Below, piece after piece: positions 1-8,396 of a DNA stretch of 45,401 nt. Source of the DNA: a virus. The stretch is taken from positions 1-45,401 of the IMG/VR virus record IMGVR_UViG_3300046517_002587; one strand, written 5' to 3'. The position numbers were made by a program, and so were the translations under genes. Numbering within the stretch: the first letter of the stretch is position 1; every line of letters starts with the position of its first letter. The notes beneath the pieces are model-generated. The model had not been told where the DNA came from and did not search any database. It worked only from the letters and a program-made list of their open reading frames with translations.

Positions 1-14
1 CCTGACCGGGGCAC

Positions 15-20
15 AATCTT
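15..20 (+). promoter_or_regulatory. AATCTT motif, copy 1 (candidate late promoter)
   Basis: AATCTT lies 17 nt before the ATG at 38. A TGA at 3-5 may be the stop of an upstream gene outside the window. Between motif and ATG there is an AGGAG ribosome binding site, so this copy serves a gene that also has a normal translation signal. Confidence 0.55.
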
Positions 21-37
21 AGGGTCTAGGAGAACAA

Positions 38-439
38 ATGCTTCTAGGCTGCCGCTTCCTCACTGACGTCGCGGGCGTCAACACCTTCCAGGTCGTCGCC
101 CAGGCGGAGATGTACAAGGGTGACACCCAGAATCTGTACATCCAGCTCACGGACGAGTCCGTGGACCGCACCGACCAGGGCTTCTCGCCGCGCGGTCGTC
201 GTTACTGCCCCGCCCCGGGTGCCACGATGTCGGTGACGTTCAAGAACGTCGACGACTCCAAGGTGGTCACGCGCAACGCGGTGCAGGCGTTCCCCACGCT
301 CGACGCGAGCATCTGGTACGTCCCCGTGCTGGCCACCGATCCGCTCAACGGCACGGTGGCGATGTCCGCGGTGCTCACGGACGGTGGCATCGCCCGCAAC
401 TTCGCCAACGCGAAGGGTGTCATCCTTCGGGTGCGATAA
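38..439 (+). CDS. Hypothetical virion protein, 133 aa
   Basis: Not recognised. The 133-residue product looks globular and beta-rich, with no signal peptide, membrane segment or metal motif. An AGGAG site precedes the ATG. It sits 3 nt before the connector-like gene and downstream of an AATCTT motif, so it is probably expressed late with the structural genes. A small head or neck decoration protein is possible, but the sequence does not show it. Confidence 0.6.
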   Translation: MLLGCRFLTDVAGVNTFQVVAQAEMYKGDTQNLYIQLTDESVDRTDQGFSPRGRRYCPAPGATMSVTFKNVDDSKVVTRNAVQAFPTLDASIWYVPVLATDPLNGTVAMSAVLTDGGIARNFANAKGVILRVR

Positions 440-442
440 TCC

Positions 443-1288
443 ATGGACTACACCAACTCAAAGCCGGGCATCGGCGCCGTCTACCCGGTGCATGCGACCG
501 GGAGCGCGTGGGAGCGCAGCGAGCCGCTCATCACTCCGAACCAGCTGCGCCGTCAACACCTGTTCGGCATCCCTCTCGTCTCCGGCATGAAGGACCCGAC
601 CACGGGCCGCAACGACCGCCTCACCGAGGACGACCTCAAGGACTACATCGACACGGCCGTCGGTCTCGCCGAGACCCAGCTGGGCATGTCCATCTTCCAG
701 ACGCAGATCAAGGAGAAGAAGGCCTGGGACCGTAACGACTACGACTCGTTCGGCTACTTCCGCATGGATCAGCGCCCGTGCGCGAGCATCGAGAGCCTCA
801 CGGTCAACCTCTCCAACAACGACGACATCTACATGGTGCCGCCGGAGTGGATCGAGACGTCGAACTTCCACAAGGGCCAGCTCAACATCATCCCGCTCAC
901 CATCGCGCTCACGAACGGCAACCCCGTCGCGATTCCGACGACGGCAGGCGGCGCGCTTCTGCTCTCGATCTTCCAGGGCAAGTCGCAGTGGGTCGCCAGC
1001 TTCTGGCAGATCGTGTACACGGTCGGCTTCCCCGACGGCAAGGTCCCCAAGGTCGTCAACGACCTCATCGGCACCATCGCGGCGATGGAGGTCCTGTCCC
1101 AGCTCGCGTCGACGTACGGCAAGTCGTCCGGCTCCAGCTTGAGCATCGGCGGCGGTTCGCAGAGCGTGAGCACGCCGGGTCCCGAGATCTTCACCAAGCG
1201 CACCACCGACCTCGCGGAGAAGCGCGAGATGCTGATCAACAAGCTGAAGAACATGTACGGCTTGAAGTTCTTCTCGGACAACGTGTAA
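443..1288 (+). CDS. Head-tail connector/adaptor-like protein, 281 aa
   Basis: The N-terminal third has a helical stretch (about residues 60-85, DLKDYIDTAVGLAETQLG) of the kind seen in gp6/gp15-type head-tail adaptors, where helices pack in a ring under the portal. The middle is beta-rich and aromatic (MVPPEWIE, FWQIVYTVGFPDG), and the C-terminus has two long helices (DLIGTIAAMEVLSQ, LAEKREMLINKLKNMYG) separated by a Ser/Gly linker. It follows a small virion gene by 3 nt, which fits a neck module. The adaptor call rests on general architecture and position, not on a diagnostic motif; another neck or tail protein is possible. Confidence 0.4.
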   Translation: MDYTNSKPGIGAVYPVHATGSAWERSEPLITPNQLRRQHLFGIPLVSGMKDPTTGRNDRLTEDDLKDYIDTAVGLAETQLGMSIFQTQIKEKKAWDRNDYDSFGYFRMDQRPCASIESLTVNLSNNDDIYMVPPEWIETSNFHKGQLNIIPLTIALTNGNPVAIPTTAGGALLLSIFQGKSQWVASFWQIVYTVGFPDGKVPKVVNDLIGTIAAMEVLSQLASTYGKSSGSSLSIGGGSQSVSTPGPEIFTKRTTDLAEKREMLINKLKNMYGLKFFSDNV

Positions 1289-1289
1289 C

Positions 1290-1409
1290 ATGTGCTACGA
1301 GTATCCTCCCCGCCCAGGTGCCATGCCCGAGATTTTCGCAGCCAGGCTGCGTGACCTCGCCGAGAGGCGCAAGAAGCTGGCCGCGGAGATCCTTGCGCTC
1401 CTGGAGTAA
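1290..1409 (+). CDS. 39-aa helical mini-protein
   Basis: A short reading frame exactly fills the gap between the connector-like gene (stop 1 nt upstream) and the Nudix/kinase gene (start 3 nt downstream). The product starts MCYEYPPRPGAMPEIF and ends in an amphipathic, strongly charged helix (LRDLAERRKKLAAEILALLE). Tight packing on both sides and a clean helix support it as a real gene. Function unknown; an internal start at ATG 1323 would give a 28-residue form. Confidence 0.5.
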   Translation: MCYEYPPRPGAMPEIFAARLRDLAERRKKLAAEILALLE

Positions 1410-1412
1410 GCC

Positions 1413-4400
1413 ATGGACGTGCGCAAGCAACCCATCGGCACCTGTCCCCACGGGCTGAAGATCTTTCTCGTCGACGGGGAGTCCGTCCGCACCGAGCATG
1501 ACTCGGACTTCGTTCAGGGCGGCAACCCGGAGCGCTACAAGTGGATTCCGAAGGGCGAGATCTGGATCGACGACACCACGCCGAAGCCCGAGGTCCCGTT
1601 CGTCGCGCTGCACGAGTGCAACGAGGCGAACCTCATGGCCACGAAGGGCGAGAGCTACGACCAGGCGCACGATGAGGCGAAGGAGCTGGAGAACAAGTTC
1701 CGCCACCACGCCACGCGCGTTGCGATCGTCACCTGCTACAACGGCCAGGGCCAGCTGCTCGTCGGCAAGCGCAACGACAACCAGCGCTACACGCTCCCCG
1801 CCGGTCACCTCGAAGACGGCGAGTCGCCGCAGGCAGGTGCCACGCGTGAGCTGTACGAAGAGACCGGTCTCCGCGCTCTGAGCCTGTCCCACCTCAAGAA
1901 CTACACGCTCACCGACGGTACGGAGCTGCACTGCTTCAGCGCGTACGTGTCCGGTGAGCCGCACAGTCAGAACGACCCTGACGACGAGGTTTCCGAGTGG
2001 GAGTGGGTCGACGTCGAGGAGGGTCTGCCGCCGAAGGTGTACAACCACCTCCACGGCCCGCAGGACGAGCAGAACCTCATCAAGCAGCTGTTCCAGCTCC
2101 AGAAGTCCGAGTGGGAGGAGCTGTTCAAGCGCGCGAAGGTTTGGCACTCGGACGACTGGGGCACCGCGCGTGTTTCGATCCCCTCGATGGAGCATCCGGA
2201 CCGCCCGCAGTACGATGCCAACTACACGGCCGCGCTGAAGGACCACTACGGACCGTTCATCAAGCCCGTCAAGGTGGCGACCGACCAGCTCATCCCGCAG
2301 AACGACGTCCACGACAAATCCCGCTACAACCTGTACCGCAAGATGTACCGCGCGGGCGAGAAGCTGCCGCCGCTCGTCGTGCGCAAGAGCAAGACGCCGG
2401 GCGCGTACGAGATCTTGGACGGCAACCACAAGTACCACGCCGCGAAGGCCGAGGGCGGTGGCAAGCTCGACGCGTACGAGATCGATGACGGCCTCTCGAA
2501 GGCCGAACAGCGTCTCGTCAAGGCCCTCAAGTTCATGGCGGCCTTCCGTCATCCGGTGAGCGGCAAGATCGTCAAGACCGGCTCGTTCCACGACGTCGAC
2601 CAGCTCCCCGAAGGGAAGCTCGGCTCGTTCCAGGACGGCTTCGTCGACGAGGGCGACAACTTTTACACGCGCGCGGAAGCCGCGCACGCCCTCAAGACGA
2701 CGCACCCGAGCTACAAGCCCACGAAGCTGGACTCGGGCGACCTCGAAGGGAACTGGCAGACCACCGGCCACGTCTACCGCGGCCTCGCGAAGGCCGAGGA
2801 CGAGGTCTTCCGCATGCTCGACAACCCCGATCCGGTCGAGCGCGCGATGGCTCTCAAGCTGGACACGGTCCGTCCGGAGCACCTCCTGGCCGCTGCTCTC
2901 GATCCTGACCCCTCGGTGTACCAGCCGGCCATCGATGACCCCCGCTTCGGGCCCTCCCAGTCCCTGAGCCTGATGGAGGCCGTGGCGGGCAAGAACGGCG
3001 CCTACCCGGACGCCCAGAAGCGCCTGTTCCTGTCCCGCTCGGGGCGGGTGGAGCCCTACCACTTCACCGCGCTCGTCCGCGCGGCTCGCATGGCCGGCCC
3101 GGCCTACCTTGCCCAGGCGGTGGCCCAGGTCGCCGGCCACCCGCAGGCGCCCGCGGGCATCCTGCGCTCCATGTACCTGGATCCAGACGTGATTCACGAT
3201 TCGCGAATGGCGATCGTGAGCCACCCCACGGCCACCCCCGACCTGCTGGATCACGCCCTGAAGACGGCCCTGTCCGTCCCCGGGGGCGGCGCCGCCGACC
3301 TTGGCGCGCGCGCCGTCGAGCACCTGGAGCTTCCGATCGGAAGCCTGCGGGCCCTGGTCGACCGCGCGGCCGACCGCGGCGAGCCGCACGTCACCGCGCT
3401 GGCGGCCCGCGCCTTGGAGTACAACCAAGGTCTGTCCACCCCGGCCCTGGCTGAGATCTTCCGCGACCTCCTCCCCAAGGCCCGCCTCATCCCCTCCGGA
3501 GCCGCGCCGGCCCTCCTGGCCGCGCTCCTGCGCAACAAGAGCACGTCCCCCGCGCTGGCGGACGAGGCCACCCGGCTCCTGCCGCCCGACACCCTCCTGC
3601 GCGCGGGCGTGATGGCGAACCCGTCGTTCGGCCCGCAGCACCTCCAGAAGATGCTCGATTCGCTCGTGTCGCCGACCGCCCCCGAGGTCGTGCACCACCA
3701 CGTGGTCATGCATCAGCTCGGCTTCGAGCCGGCGAACCACCGCGCGTTCAAGGCGGCTCAGTTTCTCGCCAACGGTGTCGAGGGTCCTTCGGAGGAGCAG
3801 GTGCGCTCGGTGCTCTACTTCGAGGATGGCGACATCGACCGCGCCGCTCTCGCAGCGTACAGCTTGCCGTGCACCGAGGAGAACCTGAAAGCTCTCCACG
3901 CCATCATGTCGTTGACGAAGTCGGATCCGATCATGGAGCCGACGCCGCACGCAGAGAAGGTCGTGACCGCGCACCTCGAAGGTGAAGACGTCGCTCAGAT
4001 GATCGAACGCGCGTTCAAGACGAACTACGTGTTCCCCGTTGCTCTCGGTGGCAAGCACTCGAAGGGCTCGATCATCGCGTACGACGACCAGACGCACACC
4101 ACGATTTTGCTCAAGTCCGGCAGCGGTGGAGCGGGTGGCGCAGCGGGCTCGAAGGAAGATCCGTCGAACCCCAACGCGCGCGAGGCTGCGTTCTACCACA
4201 TCGCGAAGCAGTGGGGCATCGGCGAGTACTACCCGCGCGCCGAGCTGGTCATCATCGACGACAAGATGTACTCCGCGCTCCAGCTGCTCGCCCTCGACTT
4301 CAAGACGCTCGACGAGAAGGAGCGCCAGGAGCCGGGCATCTCCCGCCGCATCCTGCACCCGTACCTCTACAGCGGCACGCTCCACAAGTGGGCGCTGATC

Positions 4401-4808
4401 GACTACATCCTCGGCAACCCGGACTCGCACGGCCAGAATGTGATGGTCAACGCGAAGGACGAGGTGCAGCTCATCGACCACGGATCGGCGTTCGCTGGTC
4501 CGAGCTTCGACCCGGGCCACGACAACAACTCGTTCGTGCCGTACTACCTGCGCGCGTGGTGCCTCGACGAGAACTTCACCAAGCTCGACACCGAAACGAA
4601 GCTCAAGTCGTTGCCGCGTGTCCCCGGCTCCGTCGCTGACGAGCTGAAGCGCTGGTTCGGCGACATCGTGCCCGAGAACGTACGCCTGGTCTGCACTCGT
4701 TACGGCATCAACACCGAGCCGACGATGGATCGTTTGCAGAAAGTCTCCGTGCGCCTCGGGAACGAGCCCCTCGATCTCGTTGTCAATTCTCTCTGGGTGA
4801 CGACTTAA
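1413..4808 (+). CDS. Multidomain protein: HExxE-like region, Nudix hydrolase, ParB-like domain, repeats, PI3K/HipA-like kinase
   Basis: A 1131-residue mosaic. Residues 1-95 hold IPKGEIWIDD and a HECNE motif (67-71), possibly a degenerate zincin-like fold. Residues 100-220 are a Nudix hydrolase; the Nudix box at 131-153 is complete (G, E, REL, EETG). Residues 285-360 look like a ParB-type nuclease domain with DGNHK at 336-340. Roughly 465-850 is a run of short helical pairs containing DPD/NPD-type turns, resembling HEAT-like repeats. The C-terminus resembles PI3/4-kinase or HipA kinases: N1002, D1004, H1006 and N1009 in a catalytic loop and D1022 in LIDHG. It follows the 39-aa gene by 3 nt inside the virion block. 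I infer a virion-associated or late effector acting on nucleotides and on a host protein or lipid. The domain order is seen; the activities are inferred. Confidence 0.8.
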   Translation: MDVRKQPIGTCPHGLKIFLVDGESVRTEHDSDFVQGGNPERYKWIPKGEIWIDDTTPKPEVPFVALHECNEANLMATKGESYDQAHDEAKELENKFRHHATRVAIVTCYNGQGQLLVGKRNDNQRYTLPAGHLEDGESPQAGATRELYEETGLRALSLSHLKNYTLTDGTELHCFSAYVSGEPHSQNDPDDEVSEWEWVDVEEGLPPKVYNHLHGPQDEQNLIKQLFQLQKSEWEELFKRAKVWHSDDWGTARVSIPSMEHPDRPQYDANYTAALKDHYGPFIKPVKVATDQLIPQNDVHDKSRYNLYRKMYRAGEKLPPLVVRKSKTPGAYEILDGNHKYHAAKAEGGGKLDAYEIDDGLSKAEQRLVKALKFMAAFRHPVSGKIVKTGSFHDVDQLPEGKLGSFQDGFVDEGDNFYTRAEAAHALKTTHPSYKPTKLDSGDLEGNWQTTGHVYRGLAKAEDEVFRMLDNPDPVERAMALKLDTVRPEHLLAAALDPDPSVYQPAIDDPRFGPSQSLSLMEAVAGKNGAYPDAQKRLFLSRSGRVEPYHFTALVRAARMAGPAYLAQAVAQVAGHPQAPAGILRSMYLDPDVIHDSRMAIVSHPTATPDLLDHALKTALSVPGGGAADLGARAVEHLELPIGSLRALVDRAADRGEPHVTALAARALEYNQGLSTPALAEIFRDLLPKARLIPSGAAPALLAALLRNKSTSPALADEATRLLPPDTLLRAGVMANPSFGPQHLQKMLDSLVSPTAPEVVHHHVVMHQLGFEPANHRAFKAAQFLANGVEGPSEEQVRSVLYFEDGDIDRAALAAYSLPCTEENLKALHAIMSLTKSDPIMEPTPHAEKVVTAHLEGEDVAQMIERAFKTNYVFPVALGGKHSKGSIIAYDDQTHTTILLKSGSGGAGGAAGSKEDPSNPNAREAAFYHIAKQWGIGEYYPRAELVIIDDKMYSALQLLALDFKTLDEKERQEPGISRRILHPYLYSGTLHKWALIDYILGNPDSHGQNVMVNAKDEVQLIDHGSAFAGPSFDPGHDNNSFVPYYLRAWCLDENFTKLDTETKLKSLPRVPGSVADELKRWFGDIVPENVRLVCTRYGINTEPTMDRLQKVSVRLGNEPLDLVVNSLWVTT

Positions 4809-4812
4809 TCTT
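4807..4812 (+). promoter_or_regulatory. AATCTT motif, copy 2
   Basis: The motif lies just after the stop at 4808 (partly overlapping it) and 7 nt before the lipoprotein ATG at 4820. No Shine-Dalgarno sequence is present between them, so the transcript would start at or next to the ATG if this is a -10-like element. Confidence 0.55.
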
Positions 4813-4819
4813 TCAAACG

Positions 4820-5170
4820 ATGAAGCTCAAACCCATCACTGCATTCCTGGTTCTCGCCTTCGCGGCTCTGATGGTCCTCTGGGCCGGCTGCGCCTCGACC
4901 TCCGCCTACCACGGCCCGGACTACTCGTCGCCGATCGTGCGCGACGAGCCGTACACGCACTGGAACACGCTGGACCTGCGCGCCCCGCACTGGGAGACGC
5001 ACCACGTCCTCGTGTTCGAGAACCCGCTCTACAAGCCGGTGAGCTTCGACGTCGACTGCCAGTACAACCGCTTCGCGGTCGACGTTCCCGCGCGCACCGT
5101 CCAGCGCCTGCTCCTCGTTCGTGAGGACGGCAGCTGCGACATCCACCGCGTCCCCGACCGCACGTTCTAA
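4820..5170 (+). CDS. Small lipoprotein with NPLxKPVxF motif, 116 aa
   Basis: An N-terminal signal peptide (residues 1-23, hydrophobic) ends in WAGC with Cys24 as the likely lipidation site; Trp at -3 is atypical, while Ala-Gly-Cys is normal. The mature part has the motif NPLYKPVSF followed by Cys, shared with the secreted protein at 29150-29509 (NPLRKPVWF then Cys). That pairing suggests two paralogues of a small cell-envelope domain. Phage lipoproteins often act in superinfection exclusion, but nothing here proves it. The start is 7 nt after an AATCTT motif and lacks a ribosome site. The stop overlaps that of the convergent gene 5167-5475 by 4 nt. Confidence 0.7.
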   Translation: MKLKPITAFLVLAFAALMVLWAGCASTSAYHGPDYSSPIVRDEPYTHWNTLDLRAPHWETHHVLVFENPLYKPVSFDVDCQYNRFAVDVPARTVQRLLLVREDGSCDIHRVPDRTF

Positions 5171-5475
5171 AGCCGGCGGCGCCGGGGCTTCCCGATCTCG
5201 CCGACCACGAGCTTCTGCATCAGCCACGACACGACCTGCTCCATCGACATCTCGTAGGTCTTCCGGCCGCGGAACGGTCGGATGCGCATGGTCAGGGTCT
5301 TGTCGATGGTGACGATGGCGTCCCGCGGCTTGCCGCCCTTGCCCAGCCTGGCAGGCACCCGAGCGCGGAACCGGATCGTCTTCTTCTTGGCGGGCTCCGC
5401 CTCGGCCGGCGGCGTCGGTGAGAACAGCTCGCGCTCCTGCTCGGCTTGCCACTTCTGGTACTCGGCTTGCGTCAT
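5167..5475 (-). CDS. Basic hypothetical protein, 102 aa
   Basis: Start chosen at 5475 because AGGAG lies 7 nt upstream and a sigma70-like promoter lies just beyond it; upstream codons in the same frame run through that promoter. The N-terminal half is Glu/Pro-rich and helical (MTQAEYQKWQAEQERELF), the C-terminal half very basic, ending GKPRRRRL. That charge suggests nucleic-acid binding, but no family is recognised. It is a single-gene minus-strand unit between two plus-strand genes. Confidence 0.6.
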   Translation of the reverse strand: MTQAEYQKWQAEQERELFSPTPPAEAEPAKKKTIRFRARVPARLGKGGKPRDAIVTIDKTLTMRIRPFRGRKTYEMSMEQVVSWLMQKLVVGEIGKPRRRRL

Positions 5476-5511
5476 CGCACGCTCCTGTGGTGTTGGTGTT
5501 CCATTCTCAAG

Positions 5512-5540
5512 ATGGTAGCACGACTGGAATCCCCCGTCAA
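5512..5540 (-). promoter_or_regulatory. Sigma70-like promoter for 5167-5475
   Basis: On the minus strand TTGACG and TACCAT are separated by exactly 17 nt. The predicted start of transcription is near 5505, giving a leader of about 30 nt that contains the AGGAG site. Confidence 0.65.
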
Positions 5541-5544
5541 CACC

Positions 5545-5550
5545 AATCTT
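5545..5550 (+). promoter_or_regulatory. AATCTT motif, copy 3
   Basis: Lies 9 nt before the ATG at 5560, back to back with the minus-strand promoter at 5512-5540. No ribosome site is visible before the ATG. Confidence 0.5.
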
Positions 5551-5559
5551 TATCGTACC

Positions 5560-5868
5560 ATGCAGATTCAACCGCAGGAGATCGAGTACAAGGAGCGCAT
5601 CGGCCACACCGAGGACGGCAACCCCATCATGGAGCTGGGCCTCAAGGGCGGACTCCACATCGTGTGCTCCGTCCGCGGACCCAAGATCGACTACCTTGGC
5701 GTGGGCCCGCACCGCGCGGTCGCCCGCTACCTCGCGAAGAAGCGCATGCCCAGCATCACGCTCACCCAGCTCGCGAAGTCCGACTGGGTCGACCCCGCCT
5801 CGTTCTCCGCCACGATGCTGGAGAAGTACGAGTCGATCACGGTCACGTTCAACAAGGCCCGCAAGTAA
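5560..5868 (+). CDS. Hypothetical protein, 102 aa
   Basis: Start placed at ATG 5560, directly downstream of AATCTT, rather than at further-upstream starts that would overlap the promoter of the divergent gene. The product (MQIQPQEIEYKERIGHTEDG...) is compact with mixed alpha/beta character and a basic end. It precedes the structural gene at 5875 by 6 nt, so it is probably late. No family recognised. Confidence 0.6.
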   Translation: MQIQPQEIEYKERIGHTEDGNPIMELGLKGGLHIVCSVRGPKIDYLGVGPHRAVARYLAKKRMPSITLTQLAKSDWVDPASFSATMLEKYESITVTFNKARK

Positions 5869-5874
5869 CGAGCC

Positions 5875-6699
5875 ATGGCCGGCAGGAAGGCAGAAGGCAA
5901 CGTCGACCTCACCGGCCCGCTGACCACAGTCAGCTGGGACGAGGATGCGTTCGACGTCTTCATCCGCTCGCAGGGAGCGAAGCTCGTGCACTGGCGATCG
6001 ATGCCGTGTCCCGTCGGCATGACCGATCGGTACGACGTGCGCCGCACGGAGCATGACCACTCTGGGTGCTCGAACGGTCACATCTACACGAAGGCCGGCG
6101 AGATCACGTGTCTGTTCACCAACAACGGGAACAAACTGGACCAGAACGACATCGGCACGATCAACGGCTCCACGGTTCACGTGACGGCGCCGTTCACGTA
6201 CGACGACAACGAGACTAAGATGGTCGACGTGATGCCGTTCGACCGCTTCTTCCTCGCTGACGAGAACCTCCTGGTGCCGCACGTGCAGCGCGTGGAGCAC
6301 CACATGACCCTGCATGATCGCCTCGACTATTTGGCCGTCGAGGTCGTCGACATCATCGACAACCAGGGCCTGCGCCACGGCCCGGACGAGTACATCATCG
6401 AGAACGGTCAGATCGTGTGGAAGCAGTCGATCGGCTACGACCTGGTCGCGAAGAAGGGCACCATCTACTCTATCCGCTACTTCTACCGCCCGTACTGGTA
6501 CGTGAAAGTTCTACAGCAGCAGCTGCGCGTCGCCCAGGTCGAGACCATCGATGGCCGCGTTGCGAAGCGCTGGCCGCAAGAGTGGAACATGACCCGCGAG
6601 CACGTCTTCGAGAAGGAAGAGAACGACGACCTCGCCATCGATCCCAGCAGCCCGCGGCAGGTGAAGGGCCCGCGCGATTCCGCGTTTGGACCGCGGTAA
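5875..6699 (+). CDS. Virion structural protein candidate, 274 aa
   Basis: Cys and His residues cluster at 45-65 (PCPVGMT, EHDHSGCSNGH), possibly a metal site. A central region around IYSIRYFYRPYWYVKVL is aromatic and beta-rich. The C-terminus is charged and ends GPRDSAFGPR. It lies 6 nt after the preceding gene in the neck/tail region. The general character fits a tail-associated structural protein, but I do not recognise the family. Confidence 0.6.
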   Translation: MAGRKAEGNVDLTGPLTTVSWDEDAFDVFIRSQGAKLVHWRSMPCPVGMTDRYDVRRTEHDHSGCSNGHIYTKAGEITCLFTNNGNKLDQNDIGTINGSTVHVTAPFTYDDNETKMVDVMPFDRFFLADENLLVPHVQRVEHHMTLHDRLDYLAVEVVDIIDNQGLRHGPDEYIIENGQIVWKQSIGYDLVAKKGTIYSIRYFYRPYWYVKVLQQQLRVAQVETIDGRVAKRWPQEWNMTREHVFEKEENDDLAIDPSSPRQVKGPRDSAFGPR

Positions 6700-6703
6700 T
6701 CTT
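6698..6703 (+). promoter_or_regulatory. AATCTT motif, copy 4
   Basis: Immediately follows the stop at 6699 and lies 10 nt before the ATG at 6714. The intervening GAGAGAG could serve as a weak ribosome site. Confidence 0.5.
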
Positions 6704-6713
6704 GAGAGAGTAG

Positions 6714-7697
6714 ATGTCTTTCAACCGCGCACAATTCTTGATCGAGGTTCTCGGCGCTGACGCCGCCCGCGCTCTCGCGAAGGCTGCGTCCCGCTCCGAG
6801 CATCTCGCTCAGATGATCGTGCCTCGCACCATCCTCGCGATGCTGGAGGCCACGCCCGCGTACGCCGGCACCGTGCCCGGGTTCGACGAGTGCAGTCTGA
6901 GCTACTCGAAGTCCGAGAAGGGCTTCACCGGGAACGTCACGCTCGGCGAGGACTTCTACAAGTTCGAGGCCGCCAACATTTTCCACGTGGCCGGTGCCAT
7001 CTCCACGGCGATGGGGTTGGACACGCTGATGTTCACCACCGGTCGCAACACCGAGCTACAACGCCTCGGCAAATCCATCGACCTGATGGCGAAAGCTCAC
7101 TGGGTTGGTGAAGAGCTGACGAAGGCCAAGTGGCCGCCCGGCAGCGGCAGTCCGCACCAGGAGACGACGCGCGAGCCGATCGGTCACAGGTACGTTGACT
7201 CTGACGTAGATATTGCTGGCTCGGCCGGCGACAAGTGCAAGGGCCCCGGCACCGAATGTCACGAGCACGACCCCTGTTCCGCTTGCGTCGCCGCCCACGA
7301 CAAGAAGCTGGAGAAGAAGGCTATGGGCGAAGGTTCCGGCAAGTCCGCCGGCCCCGTGGCTCCGTCAGCTCCCGCCGCGCCGACCGCCACCGCAGCTGCG
7401 CCCACCACGAAGCAGAACCTCCCCAAGGCCCCTCCGTCCGCCGGTCTCCCGAAGCCCCCGAAGCCCGTCACCTCCTCCACCGTCAAGCTCACTCGCTCCG
7501 AGCAGTCTCGGCCGTGCACCGCGTGCGGCCTCAAGCAGTTCAGCGCGGACCACAAGTTCGTCGGCTGCCTTTGCTTCCGCGCGCTCGCAAAATCCGTTGA
7601 CTGGGTCGATCGGATGGAGTACGCTGAGCTTCATTTCGGAAAAGACTGGGACCGCGAGACCATCGTGACCTTCCTCGAATCTGTGGGGCGAAAGTAA
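6714..7697 (+). CDS. Zinc-ribbon-containing virion-block protein, 327 aa
   Basis: Three parts are visible. Residues 1-160 are a globular helical domain. A Cys/His cluster follows near 174-192 (CKGPGTECHEHDPCSAC). A Pro/Ala/Lys linker of about 70 residues then leads to a C-terminal CTACGLKQF...GCLC segment that could bind zinc. Long low-complexity linkers joining small Cys domains recur in this block (7698, 11866, 16046). It abuts the next gene with no gap. Function unknown; a flexible virion or head-interior protein is a guess. Confidence 0.6.
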   Translation: MSFNRAQFLIEVLGADAARALAKAASRSEHLAQMIVPRTILAMLEATPAYAGTVPGFDECSLSYSKSEKGFTGNVTLGEDFYKFEAANIFHVAGAISTAMGLDTLMFTTGRNTELQRLGKSIDLMAKAHWVGEELTKAKWPPGSGSPHQETTREPIGHRYVDSDVDIAGSAGDKCKGPGTECHEHDPCSACVAAHDKKLEKKAMGEGSGKSAGPVAPSAPAAPTATAAAPTTKQNLPKAPPSAGLPKPPKPVTSSTVKLTRSEQSRPCTACGLKQFSADHKFVGCLCFRALAKSVDWVDRMEYAELHFGKDWDRETIVTFLESVGRK

Positions 7698-8396
7698 ATG
7701 GCATTCAAGCTCAATCGCCTTCCCCAGTGGCAGGGCAAGTACCCGATGTCGGACACCACGCACGAGCCCGACCTCCAGATGCGCTCGGACATCTACGAGC
7801 ACATGCACCGCATGCCGAGGCACGACGCTCAAGCTCGCGCGCACGCTGACTACCGCAAGGAGCAGATCGAGAAGGCCGCCGGCCACCACTGGAACGGCAT
7901 GAAGGCCTCGCACGCTGCTGGTCAGACTGAGGCCGCGAAGAAGCACGGCACGATGTACGCGCTCGCGCTGCACCAGCTCGGCCACAAGGACCTCCTGAAT
8001 CCACCGCCCGAGGTGCTGGAGGCCGCCAAGGATCCGAAGCAGGCCATCGGCACGTTCCGCGCTCACCCCGGTGACGCCTACTCGATGCCCGATGAGCCCG
8101 CAGAGGAGCCTCTGCGTAGCGGCAACGAGAAGCAGGTGAAGGACCGCGCCGCCGCGATGAAGAAGGCCGAGGAGGACGCACCCGTGAGCGAAAAGTGCTC
8201 GGCGTGCAAGGGTCCCTTCCACCCGTCCACCGGGCACCAGCCGATCGAGGGCGTCAGGGTCTGTGGGCCGTGCACGCACCGCCTCGTCGACTGGCTCAAG
8301 GTCCACACGAAGGGCAAGTACGGTCACCCGAAGGCGTCGTTCTACGACGCCGCCGCGACGAGCATCAAGCCCGGTGACGGAGACAAGAAGGAATGA
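7698..8396 (+). CDS. Zinc-ribbon protein, 232 aa
   Basis: The start is directly adjacent to the preceding stop. The N-terminal part is His/Ala/Lys-rich and helical. The C-terminal part holds two Cys pairs (KCSACKGPF and VCGPCTHRLVDWL) spaced like a treble-clef or zinc ribbon. The layout mirrors the neighbour at 6714-7697, suggesting related modules. Its stop overlaps the next start (ATGA), indicating translational coupling. Confidence 0.6.
   Translation: MAFKLNRLPQWQGKYPMSDTTHEPDLQMRSDIYEHMHRMPRHDAQARAHADYRKEQIEKAAGHHWNGMKASHAAGQTEAAKKHGTMYALALHQLGHKDLLNPPPEVLEAAKDPKQAIGTFRAHPGDAYSMPDEPAEEPLRSGNEKQVKDRAAAMKKAEEDAPVSEKCSACKGPFHPSTGHQPIEGVRVCGPCTHRLVDWLKVHTKGKYGHPKASFYDAAATSIKPGDGDKKE

Noticed and set aside
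1236-4520. A 1094-codon open frame on the minus strand
   Set aside because: It is antisense to the Nudix/kinase gene, and its Arg/Val/Leu/Asp-rich composition is typical of the reverse strand of GC-rich coding DNA; no motif is visible.
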